Source of the DNA: Diogma glabrata
Lineage: Eukaryota > Arthropoda > Insecta > Diptera > Cylindrotomidae
Length of the DNA stretch: 64,000 nt
NCBI GenBank assembly: GCA_963693315.1
Contig: OY856187.1
Coordinates: forward strand, 45,098,235 to 45,162,234
Direction of reading: 5' to 3'
Shown here: positions 34,920 through 46,149 of the stretch, one piece after another
How the letters are laid out: each line of letters opens with the position of its first letter
How positions within the stretch are numbered: the stretch's first letter is position 1
The notes under the pieces: generated by a model
Told to the model about the DNA's origin: nothing
The model's input: the letters and a program-made list of their open reading frames with translations, nothing else
The model's database searches: none
Translations under genes and position numbers: made by a program

Positions 34920-35255
34920 TATTATAAAGTATTTGTTGAACTTGTATGTTTCACCAATAAGCATTCTTCACTTTAATAAAAAAACTAAAACTTAGAATTA
35001 AAATTTAAAACTTTTTATTTTTTATTTACGTACTACCGGTTTCAATCTTCTAAAGATCATCCACAGGTACTATACAGCAATTCCCTATAAATTGCTGTAT
35101 AGTACCTGTGGATGATCTTTAGAAGATTGAAACCGGTAGTACGGAAAATAAAAAATAAAAAGTTTTAAAATTTAATTCTAAGTTTTAGTTTTTTTATTAA
35201 AGTGAAGAATACTTATTGGTGAAACATACAAGTTCAACAAATACTTTATGATATA
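34920..35255. repeat. 336-bp near-perfect hairpin
   Basis: The left arm runs from TATAAAGTATTTGTTG through ACTACCGGTTTCAATC to CTATACAGCAATT. The right arm is its inverse almost base for base, with a loop of about 6 bp centred on 35086. Only a few mismatches occur in about 165-bp arms. The core TCTAAAGATCATCCACAGGTA is typical of insect foldback elements. If transcribed through, it would form a long double-stranded hairpin RNA. No coding frame. Confidence 0.9.
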
Positions 35256-35981
35256 TGTAAAATGTTTCATAAATTATTGTTTTCCATAAAGTTAACTTGC
35301 ACTGAAAAATTAACATATGCGAACGGTTATCATTACTTAAACAATTAGTCAAGTCATTCAACGAAAAATAAGGCGAAACTGTATAATTCTTACAAACAGC
35401 ACCGATTTGCACAAAAAGTTGGATTCAAGTTCTACTTACCCTCCTCTTCAAAGTTGACCTTTGTCGGGAGGTGCATTTACCCTGGAGGTGGTGTTCGCGA
35501 GGGAACATTTCAACTGGTCATTGACTGGACTAAATATAAAAATGAATTGGATAATTTTAACTATGCATAGTAAAATCTACTTATGCACCAAAGTTGATAT
35601 TACCAAGCATCCAGTTTAATTTCAGCCAATTTTTCTTCATGTTTTGTTTTATGATCATAATACAGTTAGGTTTTCAGAATATTGCTCTGCAGAATTGTAT
35701 AAAAGCAGAAGTTCTTTCGTTAAAAACAAATTTAAAGTGGATTTTAAAGCAATAATTTGTTATAATAATAATCAAAGTGTTTTTAAGTGAAAGTTTTTAT
35801 AAGTGCTATTAATAGTAAACAATTTATTGTTACAGTGGTTAAGGTGCCGAAGTTTAAAAGATTAAAAATATTTTGTTAGTGCTCTTTTATATAAAAAAAT
35901 TAATATAGGTATTTATATACATATTTATATATATAATATTAACTGTTTTAACTATTAAAAGCATAAATATAATAAACATAT

Positions 35982-35983
<2 letters not shown>
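35256..35983. other. Intergenic, nothing recognised
   Basis: AT-rich. GC content rises around 35450-35510 but no frame or repeat is supported. Confidence 0.4.

Positions 35984-36057
<74 letters not shown>
35984..36057. repeat. (TA)n microsatellite
   Basis: An uninterrupted TA run of about 37 units. Confidence 0.95.
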
Positions 36058-36060
<3 letters not shown>

Positions 36061-36136
36061 ACCAATGATACCTCTGGTCGTTAGTGGACTGTATTTTTTT
36101 TTTCTCTTCCGAAGTTATTTTGAGACGAGCTGCGTA

Positions 36137-36142
<6 letters not shown>

Positions 36143-36226
<84 letters not shown>
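36143..36226. repeat. (TA)n microsatellite, left flank of Tigger
   Basis: About 42 TA units running directly into the left TIR of the Tigger-like element. Frames of Tyr-Ile repeats read from it are artefacts. Confidence 0.95.
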
Positions 36227-36229
<3 letters not shown>

Positions 36230-38628
36230 AAACTTCGATTATCCGGAAGCGTTGGGGAATCGATCATTCTGGTTAATCGAATTTTACGGATAATCGATGT
36301 AAATTATAAAAAATTCGATTTTTGCAATAATTCATTTATTATAAAAGGTTTAATTCAAGATTTTGTTACAAACAATATAGGTTTTGATAAAAATATCCAT
36401 TCTTTATCATAAAATTAAAAATTATTAATAGCATTAAAGCTTTAATTCATTATTTTTATGTTTTGGTAAATTTTGTAAATTTATGTTTTATTAAGTTGTA
36501 GCGTACTTACTATTTTGCATGAAAGAATCTATCAATTGTTGTTTGTTTCACGTTTTTTAATTTTTTCCGTCAACATTTTATCTTTCACCATTTCCAGCAT
36601 CATAACTTCCTGCTTGCTAATAAAATCCTTTTTTTCGACAAAATCTATTATATGTTGAATGTTGGTTATTGCTTGGCTTAACGTTATATCGGGAGAGACA
36701 TACTCAACTTCGCTGTTTTGAGCAGATTGTTCAGATGGTTCAGAAGAGTCTGCCATATTTCTCACTTCTACTACAATCTATTCGTCATTTAATGAAGCGA
36801 AAGTGGAAGCTTCTTTATCTCCATCTATCCAAGTTCTTACGGTTTCGTAATCAAAGTTATCTATTGCGCTCGCTGTTTTAACAATTTCGTCAATAAAATT
36901 ATAATTTATAGTACTCTCAGTAACACTTTCATCGTCGTTGGTGTCTTCAGGTAACAATTCAGGCCAAATATTTTTCCAACTGTTTTGTAGAACTGTTGTT
37001 GGGATTTCTCCCCAAGCACGGTTTATTCCGTATATGAAATCTTTTATTGTGAACCCTTTGATCATATTTGAAATGTCACCGACCGATTCTTGCGCTACTA
37101 AAGTTTTAAGTTGATTATGCCTATAATGACATTTCAAACTTCGAATAACTCCTTGATCCATCGGCTGAATCAGTGAAGTACAATTTGGTGGAAGATAGTT
37201 AACGGATATATTACCCATGGATAATTCTTCGGCCGGTGGATGTGCTGGACAATTATCTAACAGCAAAATAATCTTACTATTAGAAGGCATCCTAATTTTA
37301 GTCAGATGATCTTTGACTTCGTTAATAAAGTGCTTTTTAAACCAGTACGTCATTAGTTCTTGAGTCATCCATGCACGCTTGTTTGCAGTATATATAAGTG
37401 GAAGATGTGATATTCCTTTTAAGGCCCTCGGTTTTTTGTGCTTCCCTATCACAAAAAGATTACACTTGTGAGTACCTGCGGCATTTGCACAAACAAGTAC
37501 TGTCAATCGTTCCTTAGAATCTTTAATACCCGAAGGCTGCGGTTCATTGTGACATACTAAAGTTTTTCGTGGTATACTACGCCAAAATATCCCGGTTTCA
37601 TCCGCGTTGTATATTTGCTCTGGACTAAGATTTTCATTTTGAATTTTTTCTGCTAATTCACCAACGTAAAGTGTGGCCGATACTTTATCTGAGTCTTGTT
37701 GTTCTCCAGTTATGGTTGAACATTTGATTCCATAACGGTTCTTAAATTTGTCCAACCAACCTCGTGAATAATTGCAATTTTTGTCGATTTTTAAACTCGA
37801 ATGAAAATATTTTGCTTTTTCAATAATCATTGCGCCCGAGATAGGCACGCCTGCATTTCTATTTTGACGAAACCAAATATATAAAGCCTGCTCTACAGAT
37901 GGGTTCTTGGAACTTCGTGTGGTTTTACGTTTTTACATTTTTTCTAGTGAATCAGCTTTTGTATAAAAATTGATAATTTTAGTTTTATTGGCACGAATAT
38001 CATAGATAGTAGATGTTCCCACGCTATGTTTGTGTTTTAAAATATCTACAGTTACACCCATTTCCAGAGACTTTATTATTTCTAATTTCTCTTTGAGAGA
38101 TAAAACCTTCCTAGCTCTCTTGTTTTGTCCCGGAGCTGGTGCCATTTTCCCTAAATAAACTTGCTAGAAAAATATTTAATGACCAACAAACGCAACGGTA
38201 AAATAATACATGTACTTACCTTTATAATTAAATTTTATTATGAAGTACAAACATGTGAGATCCACACGAAAATAATACACATTACTAACTGCTATTGATT
38301 CGAGCATAAAGTTATTTTAAAACAAACATAAATGTACATAAGTCAAAAGTCCCGTTAATCACACAAAATTCACTTACACAAACAGCCAGGCAAATTAGTA
38401 TTAAATATTAATTTTCTTTCGTTCTCATTCTGCCGTAATGTTCATCCTAGTTTTTATTTCAAACTGCGTACGAAAAAAAAGGAAAAAACAAATCCAAAAT
38501 AAATTCGTAGAAAATTGAATTCCGGATAAAAGAAGCTTTTCTGGATAACCGAGGTTCATTTCGAATTTTTATTTTGGTCCGGATAATAGACGTTCCCGAT
38601 AATGGAAGTCCGGATAATCGAAGTTCGA

Positions 38629-38631
<3 letters not shown>
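36226..38631 (-). mobile_element. Tigger/pogo-type DNA transposon
   Basis: The left TIR AGTCAAACTTCGATTATCC (36226) and right TIR GGATAATCGAAGTTCGACTG (ending 38631) differ by one base apart from the terminal C. TTATCCGGA-like motifs follow inside. Both ends abut (TA)n, consistent with the TA target of Tc1/mariner-pogo elements. A single long transposase frame occupies 36532-38145 on the minus strand. Total length is about 2.4 kb, the usual size for complete Tigger elements, so only the point mutations in the gene disable it. Confidence 0.9.
36532..38145 (-). pseudogene. Tigger-like transposase with two nonsense codons
   Basis: One reading frame runs MAPAPGQNKRARKVLSLKEK at the start to KMLTEKIKKRETNNN at the end. 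It covers about 537 codons including two in-frame stops: TAA at 37933-37935 (after DSLEKM) and TAG at 36778-36780 (after SLNDE). Domains in order: a CENP-B-type N-terminal helix-turn-helix (about 10-60), a second CENP-B/Tc5-type DNA-binding domain (GVPISG, WLDKFKNRYGIK), and a DDE_1 catalytic domain. The catalytic Asp residues lie in YNADETG, LLDNCPAHP and QPMDQGVIRS. The C-terminal tail is acidic. The lack of frameshifts points to recent inactivation. Cut-and-paste transposition at TA would be its role. Confidence 0.9.

Positions 38632-38708
<77 letters not shown>
38632..38708. repeat. (TA)n microsatellite, right flank of Tigger
   Basis: About 38 TA units immediately after the right TIR. Together with 36143-36226 it is probably one original TA tract split by the insertion. 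Confidence 0.95.
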
Positions 38709-38712
<4 letters not shown>

Positions 38713-38989
38713 TTAATGTATTTAACGATACTTTGAAAAGTTAGTCTATGCCAACGGGTAATATTCTGAGCCATAAAAATGAATGGTTTGAAGCCATAAC
38801 AAATGAGCCATACCAAGTAAAAATTTACATAATATGTGGGTCCATTTTGGTAAAGAGCTAGTAAATTCATTACAGTGGCTTTATTAAGTGCGTTTTCTTA
38901 AAAAAATTTGTTTACGGCTTAAGAAGAAAAATTTATTTTTAAATATTGTTAGAGTATATTTTTAAATATTGCATTTTGCATTGCATTTT

Positions 38990-39640
38990 GCAAAATCTTT
39001 AAAATTAAATATCTGAAGAACACGAATTAACGCCTCTTTGTAAATTTGATATATATTAAAGGAAGGTTAGAACTATATTTAAAAAATAAAAAAGTTAAAA
39101 TTTAATTGATTTTAAAATTTTTTGTTAATGGAAGTTGTTTGAAAAAATGAAGAAAAATTCAAATTTCAGCTGTACTAAAAATCTTTAAAATTAAATATCA
39201 CAAGAATAAGAATTTAAGCTTCTTTGTAAATTTAATATATTTTAGAGAAAGGATAGAACTATTTTCAGAAAAAAAATTAATTAAATTCCAATTGATCTTT
39301 AACCCTAGCGCCATCTTTAAAAAAGTTTTTTTAATATTTTCATTTAAAAACTAATTATAAAAACAATAAATTAATTTTTTTTCAAACGACCAATTAATCA
39401 TCTATCAAACGAAAAAAAGTTTGATGAAATCGGTATAGCCGTTCTTGAGCAATTTAATTTCAAAGTTACATCGGTTTTGCAGAATTTTCATTTTTCATGC
39501 ATGTTGGGGTGCCCCCTATGCTCAAACTATGCACTTTAAAAAAATTTTAAAATAAGTGGAATTTTTTATTTTGTCCATACTACTTATATGCCAAGTTTCA
39601 GGAAAATCAAAAATGGTCAAGTTCAAATTTCCACTTTTTC
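38990..39640 (+). repeat. Partial copy of the 19440-20705 repeat
   Basis: CGCCTCTTTGTAAATTTGAT occurs here (about 39031) with a second related unit about 183 bp later. AACCCTAGCGCCATCTTT, AGTTTGATGAAATCGGTATA, and GCCAAGTTTCAGGAAAATC then follow, in the same order as 20080-20660. Only one arm is present. Confidence 0.8.
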
Positions 39641-39801
39641 ACCTGCGTAGATCAAGTTTTTCATCAAGTATGGAAAAATACGCATTGTTAAAAATTAAAC
39701 TAATGCATATGCGGACTCTTTGGGATGAAGTAATTAATATATGGAAAGAGACGGCATGCAAAAGAATCGAGGAAATTGTTACAAGTGAGATTCAAATATG
39801 A
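39640..39801 (+). pseudogene. Unrecognised ORF fragment
   Basis: Following the repeat, a frame reads MEKYALLKIKLMHMRTLWD then EVINIWKETACKRIEEI and stops at 39801. It has more coding-like composition than most short frames here, but I recognise no family and the frame merges upstream with repeat sequence. It may belong with the decayed ORF at 40180-40662. Confidence 0.3.
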
Positions 39802-40179
39802 CTACCATTTTAATGGCATAATGGCCATTATTTAAATATTTTCAAGCTCCAGAACTGGTAAATTACAACATTTTCAAGAATCAAAATTGATTTGAGATTT
39901 TTCTGATGAAACCAATTGTGGATATTTTTTATTGCAGATAACCTACGGTTTCTTAAAGAGATATCCGGCACATTGTAGTATATATGAGAAGTGGGAGTAG
40001 TTCCTTAAAGTTGAAAAACATTTCAAACTAAATTTAAAAGAGTCTAGAAATAAAGCCTTATTTGAAAGAGTCTAAAAGTCAAAACAGGAACTAACAATAG
40101 GTAACATATTTTGTAACCTTAATTTTTATTTGTTTTAAGTTATCATAATATTAACCACTCACTTAATGTTTGCTTTTCA

Positions 40180-40662
40180 AATTTAGATACATACAATTTA
40201 CAAATGATATATCTCCTACCAGCTAGTATGCCTCCAGCCCTTCAAAAAATGAATCAAAAAGTGATCTAAAAAAGCCTACTATTTCTGATTCACAGACCAA
40301 TTTTATAATTAAGGCAGAAGATAGTTCTGATTTAACAAAAAAATTGGACTTAATACGTAAAGACATTAAAAAAGCAAAAAGTGCAACCACTCACTACTAG
40401 GTGTCATTGGATATGATTTAGACTTCCACCAATTTTTCGTAATTTGGACAATCATAAATTTAAGTTTGGAAGTTTTTTAGAGGCTCTCGATATATGCTTC
40501 AAAATCTTCCACATTTTCGATCTGAAATATCTGAAATACCCCAAAGCTGCTTATAATCCGTGGATGTTCATTCAAATGTTTTTTTATAATATTGCAACAA
40601 AATATGATAATCATATTCCAGCAGTACTGACTTTATGCCACGATCTAAAAGAGTCAGCGTAA
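40180..40662 (+). pseudogene. Decayed ORF, C-terminal fragment
   Basis: Two coding-like blocks lie in different frames. Block 1 (about 40190-40400) reads YIQFTNDISPTS, stop, SSPSKNESKSDLKKPT, and then KAEDSSDLTKKLDLIRKD. Block 2 (about 40430-40662) reads PPIFRNLDNHKFKFGSFLEA, then FKIFHIFDL, AAYNPWMFIQMFFYNI and TKYDNHIPAVLTLCHDL, then a stop. Block 2 has the look of the helical C-terminal end of a transposon-type protein family I have seen in insects but cannot name. The stop, frame changes and the small in-frame KYLKYP duplication suggest a pseudogene. Introns are a less likely explanation. Confidence 0.45.
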
Positions 40663-41529
40663 TATTATTTATAATGTAATATATATATTAAACAGTAATA
40701 ATTTAATACTCAATATTTCAATATAATTTTAAAATTTTATTATAATCTATATAATGTACATATTTTTTAAATATAAATTTGTAATAAATGAATTAAATAA
40801 CAAATAGTTTTGGGTTTTTTTATTTTCAAAAGTTCACAAAACACATAAATTTTTTTTAAAATTGACAAAAAGGATTGGTTGTTGTGTATTTCAATGGTTT
40901 AATATCACGAGCGGTTCTCCTATTATAGATAGGGGTAGTTTTAAAAATTACGGCTTTCATATATGTTCAATTTAATGTATCTCAAGAACTAATTGAAATT
41001 TGTATTTTGTTTTAAAGGTAAAAGTGAGTCCTTTTCAAAAAAAAAAATTAAAAGTAACAATTTTTTATAATTTATTATTACAAAATAATAAGGGATGTTG
41101 ATATATTCTTTTATTGTTATTTGTTCATACAAACTTGAGTCAACTGAAGTTATATCATTGTTTTTGTACATAATTTTTAAAAATGATCAAAATTCAACAT
41201 TTTGGTACTATGTAGAAAAATAATCAAGTTTTATAATTGTGGAGAAAAAAAATCCGGTATATCAAACCGTCGAACTCTTATTATTTTATGATTTTTTTAT
41301 AAAAATTACCAAAATTTGTTATTTTGACCTCAGAAAAACCTCACATTTACTTTTAAGACAAATATAAATTTTTAAAATCCTTCAAGTAGTTCATTAAATA
41401 CATAAATTTGAACATACATGAAATCCGTAGTTTTTAAAAATATACCTAGTATGTATATACAAAACCTATAAAGGAAAAACAGCTCGCGGTAAAAAAATTT
41501 GTTAGTCTAAGAAATATGTTTTTTTTCTT
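40663..41529. other. Intergenic, nothing recognised
   Basis: AT-rich. No coding motif or repeat edge. Confidence 0.45.
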
Positions 41530-42073
41530 CCACTGTAAAAAACTTTAAGCAAATCAAAGAATGTGTGGCAAAACGATGTAACGAATTGTAGTTTAACATA
41601 TGGTTGAATTCAACTATTACGCAAAGTTGAAGAATGGTTAGTTTAAACAGGCAACTTCGTTAAAAATGACATTTGTGAATAGTTGTTTCATAATTTTCAA
41701 AAGTTACCTTAACTTAGCAATTCTTTTGAAATTTTGTTAAATTTACATACATGCTTCGTTATGTGAACGTTAGAAACGTAGTTTAATACAAACTAACGTT
41801 TTTTACGATATAGGTGAAAATAACTAAAAAATTGGTTTAGTTTAAATGATTAGCAAAGGTCAATACAACCTGCAGGTAATAGTTGATGCCATTAGTTAAA
41901 ATGGACTAGATGCAAGGTTAAAATCTACTTAGCAAAAGTAACGTTTAAATTAACTCTAGCAAAATTATTAATAATAAACTTGCGCTTAGCTGGTTGAAAA
42001 ACAACCGATTTGCTTGGTTTATGTTAAGTATAGTTTTTGGTGACAATTACCTATATTTTTTTTTCAGTGTAGA
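41530..42073. repeat. Possible 544-bp MITE with CACTG ends
   Basis: CCACTGTAAAAAACTTTAAG at the left and TTTTTTTTCAGTGTAG at the right are short imperfect TIRs. The inside is rich in GTTTAA/TTAAC motifs and lacks an ORF. It is related to the end at 34437. The TIRs are short and A-rich, so chance is possible. Confidence 0.4.
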
Positions 42074-43814
42074 GTTATATAAAGGCTCGATTCTTTGAGT
42101 AAGGAATAACGTGGCATCATCAAGGAATACTCCATAGCTAAGATTGAGGGTGCTACCGTTGACTGAATAAAGTTCATCCGCAAGCACCCCTTAGATATCA
42201 CCTTGGCTAGTGACATCTCACTGCTATTTTCGGTGGTATGTTATATCTCACGTTAGCTCGTATGTCAATAGCAGGGACTGGAATATGCGGGGTTGTCACA
42301 CCTGTATAACAAAAATAAAAAATATTTACAAATAAAAAAAATTCGTTCGTCCATGCGGGATCTCGGACTTCGCTGATCTACTTTTATTAAGCCTAATCAA
42401 GATCATAATGTTTAAATGTTACAGTGAGATGTAGTGTACAATCATCTAGCTTATCTTTTGATTTATATCTGACGTCTGACAAACCAAATATTAACGAACG
42501 TGAGACTCTCTCGCAACTTAACCAACTTAATTTATTTGAACGTTAAACCATTATGTTTTATGTGATCCCCGTATGAGGCAACCCAAATCATCCCAAAATA
42601 CTATAAAATTTAATTCAAAATACAATCAAATTTAATTAAATGAAATGTCATTTAATACTTAAAATTACACAAACTAAATATTCACTTATTCATATCCGCA
42701 TAAAATTATTAATTTATCTTAATCTCTTGTACCACGAACGTATTCCAGACAAAATAAAAGTTTGTGTTACAAAATTTATTACATAATCTTTTATTTACAT
42801 CGTACATAATCTTTTATTTACATCTCTTCGTCATAATAGTATTTTGTTGTGAAAAACAATAAGGGAATAAAGATATAACGATGTTCTATTGTTAGTGACA
42901 TTAAAGTAAAAACACATAAAAAAACTGCTTAAATATAATCAAAGTTTTATTTCAAGATAACTTAAAATAATTAAACTGTTGCTTAGTTTCGGAATGGCTT
43001 ACAAAAGTACTGACAAAATGGGGTACAAATCCCCTGCTTCACCACCAGTAACCCGCATCTTTGAAAATTTGTCTGAAAACATACCAACATAGTTTTAAGA
43101 ATTTTCATAAAACCTGACAGAAACATAAAAATACATTTCGCAATTTTCTAAAAGTTAATTATAAACGAAAGCTCTTTTTGGGGATTTAAAATATCAAAAG
43201 ATAAAAGTTCTTTTCTTTTTCTTTTACTTTTTGTTTCTTTGCTTTATGATTTTAATTTTATTCATTTAAGCATATTTGTTTCAGATAATCCAAACAACAA
43301 ACGTTTTTCAACAGATTTTTCCTATTGTAGAAATATGCAATTAAGGTAATATATGCAGGTAAGGTAATATAACTACAATATTTTACCTACATTATACACA
43401 AACAGAAAATCTTTTATATGTGATTGTTAGAATTGAAATCATTTATTGATTATGGTGAACTAAAGTAGCGAATTATTTAATTGGATTAATTGTTGGAGAA
43501 TTTGTAATTCTTTCTTCTAGTTCCCGTGTTTTTAATATTAATTCTTTACCTTTTTACATGACTTATATAATTTAATTTAACAAATACAAAAAATGCTTAA
43601 CAACATAATTAAATAATTCCGTTTTTTCATATTTTTCGGATGTAGGGTTAGTATGTTCCGCCATGTTAACAAATCTATCGTTACCCAACCGGCAGCATAC
43701 TTATAATTTCGGTTGTTGTAATTTTAAAGTTATCGTTTTCAGTTTCTTCCTTAGTTTATAAATCATCTTCAAACTTAAACGATTTATTCACTTAGTTAAA
43801 AAACAGAGAGTGTG
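42074..43814. other. 1.7 kb, only minor repeats
   Basis: A block at 42250-42310 (CTCGTATGTCAATAGCAGGG and GGGGTTGTCACACC) recurs diverged at 43985-44040 (CACTCATATGCCAATATCAG and GTGGTTGTCACACC). A 24-bp unit with ACATAATCTTTTATTTACAT is duplicated at 42781-42826. No gene seen. Confidence 0.5.
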
Positions 43815-43825
43815 CTTAAGACCGC

Positions 43826-44995
43826 ACGGCAGAAGTGAAAACTTCATTAGCAATCGCAATCAATTGATATCGTATTAGTAGTATTTGGATCGTATTAGGA
43901 GAATAAATGATAAACAAGTCAGAACGATAAATCGCTAACTACACACACTAACCTCACAATGTAAACCAAATATTTGTCAAAATAGCACTCATATGCCAAT
44001 ATCAGTGACTAAAGTACGCGTGGTTGTCACACCCATAGATCAACAAGTTTAAATTTTACAAATCTTCTTGCCGTAAGCTAAGCAAATTAATTGGTATTAA
44101 TGCGCATTGTTGCCGAATGCCGTTTGCAAATCACTATCGGCTAAGTGCCACCATATTTAATTATTTTATTTATCATGATTGCCATCCATGTTTAACCATA
44201 CATAAGCTATGCTTCTTTGTATAGAATTTATGCGATTTCCGTCATGTAATTGTAGAGCTTTAAATCGATATAATCGATTTTATCAAGTATGAAGTTACAA
44301 ATATTAAGTCTTCACTTAATTTTAGAAACATGTATTACATACAATTTCAAACCGACAACATATTTAGTGAAGATGATAAAATTCCAACACATATAATTAT
44401 GATATACAAATGTAATTGTTTCAGGTTATACTATCTTTCTTACGTTATTTTTAATTTCATAAAAATTATGTTCAATAAAAAAAACATTGATCAAAGCAAA
44501 CTACCGTTTAAAACGATAGTTAAATAAAAAGCAAATTAAGTGTACACAGCAACTTCCCAAATTTTTATGATGATTAATGTATTAATGCATAAAGGACAAA
44601 CAGATATACTTTCAATTTTATATATATTCAATATTTATTTAGCATGATGACTCGAATGCAAATTTCAAAAGACAGTAGCAATATAACTTTAAAAAACTGC
44701 GTTATAGATCAATTTTTAAAATTCGTATAAAGAAATTTTATTATTTTTATAAATTCATGAATAAAAAAAAATAGTTTTAATGGTATTTAATAAAAATTAA
44801 AAAAAAAATATGTACCACATCAGGGATTGAACTCACTACCTACAGCACATCAGTCGAACACGATATCCACAACGCAATTTGAAACGTTAAGAAATGATTT
44901 AGATCTTTCACCAGTTTCACCTCAGAGCGTCACGGATCAGCCTAACTTACTACCTACGGAAAAATCTGTGTGTGGTGCGCCTAAAGAAGTTTTCA
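43826..44995. repeat. Region between AAGTGAAAACTTC motifs
   Basis: GGCAGAAGTGAAAACTTC near 43833 and its inverse AAAGAAGTTTTCACTT near 44974 face each other about 1.15 kb apart. The same motif pair occurs at 62743 and 63258. The interior includes a 65-codon frame (44330-44527) with no recognisable motif. It may be the ends of one element family; the full boundaries are unclear. Confidence 0.4.
44821..44876 (-). pseudogene. tRNA-like remnant
   Basis: The minus strand reads GCGTTGTGGATATCGTGTTC, then GACTGATGTGCTGTAGG, and then GAGTTCAATCCCTG. The last block is a good match to the T-arm/box B (GGTTCRANNCC), and the middle resembles an anticodon arm and variable region. No complete acceptor stem pairs, and the D-arm is weak. 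A functional tRNA is unlikely; a tRNA pseudogene or tRNA-derived SINE fragment fits better. Confidence 0.4.
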
Positions 44996-45949
44996 CTTAA
45001 AAAAAAACTCCTAATTCCTTTAGGGTATATTATGAAAGAAGAAGACTTAGACGTCTTATTTGTTTTAACTGTAAATGTTAAAATAAAACAACGAAGAGAC
45101 ATATTATGGAACAGATCAGCATAATTACTTTACCTACTTCCTAAACATAGCAAATAAATATATTTATCATCTACCATAGTTATCTAAAAAACATTCGAAA
45201 TATTATTCCATTCTGCATGTTTTGTTGTGGAAAGAAATGTTTTCAATCACGTTGTGTATTACCCATGAACATAAGAAAACAAAATCGATTATCGTCTATC
45301 AAGCAAAACAAATCAATGATATACCTGCAGTTTGACAATATTTTATTGCGACAACTTTAATATAACATAATTTAAGATTATAACCGTAAATAATATATAC
45401 TCATCACATAAACCACAAACAAAAAGTTGAATTTAGTCGGAATAAACATGTTAAGAAGACCTATTGGTTTGAATAAAAGAAAAAAAATTGTCAAAACAAT
45501 TAATATAATCCAAGAAAACAAAGAAGAAGAAGAGTTAAAGTAAACAAAGATCAAGAGATCAATTCGCTTTCATTTTCAATTATTATCTAAAGTTTGTTTT
45601 TTTGTTAATTGAAAATTGTTTTTTTTTCTGTATTATTGCATTCATCTTTCTTAAGACTTTAATCTTTAATTAACGTTATTTTTGTTTTTTATTTGGTTTA
45701 TTTGCATTATGGACAAGGTCTTGTTGTTTCATGTTTTTATTAAGAAAATCTTAATTTGAAAAGAAAATGTGGTTTCCATGTTATATTTAACCTTTTATTA
45801 GCAAAAGTGATTTATGGTAAAGATTTGATTAGAAAATCATAGGTCAACACATTGTGGTTATGCATAATTTACGTTTAAACATTTATAGTAAAGTATTTAT
45901 TTGAAATTAAAAAAATTATCCAAACATACTGTTACGCTTTTTTATCTTC
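44996..45949. other. Intergenic, nothing recognised
   Basis: AT-rich sequence up to the assembly gap. No gene seen. Confidence 0.45.
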
Positions 45950-46149
45950 NNNNNNNNNNNNNNNNNNNNNNNNNNNNNNNNNNNNNNNNNNNNNNNNNNN
46001 NNNNNNNNNNNNNNNNNNNNNNNNNNNNNNNNNNNNNNNNNNNNNNNNNNNNNNNNNNNNNNNNNNNNNNNNNNNNNNNNNNNNNNNNNNNNNNNNNNNN
46101 NNNNNNNNNNNNNNNNNNNNNNNNNNNNNNNNNNNNNNNNNNNNNNNNN
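45950..46149. other. Assembly gap (200 N)
   Basis: Exactly 200 undetermined bases. A round number suggests a placeholder rather than a measured length. The gap ends at the start of a family A copy, so repeat content probably caused it. Confidence 0.98.

Noticed and set aside
36065..36412. 115-codon ORF with Tyr-Ile repeats (and 38556-38870 on the minus strand)
   Set aside because: Both are translations of (TA)n tracts with short flanks from the Tigger ends.
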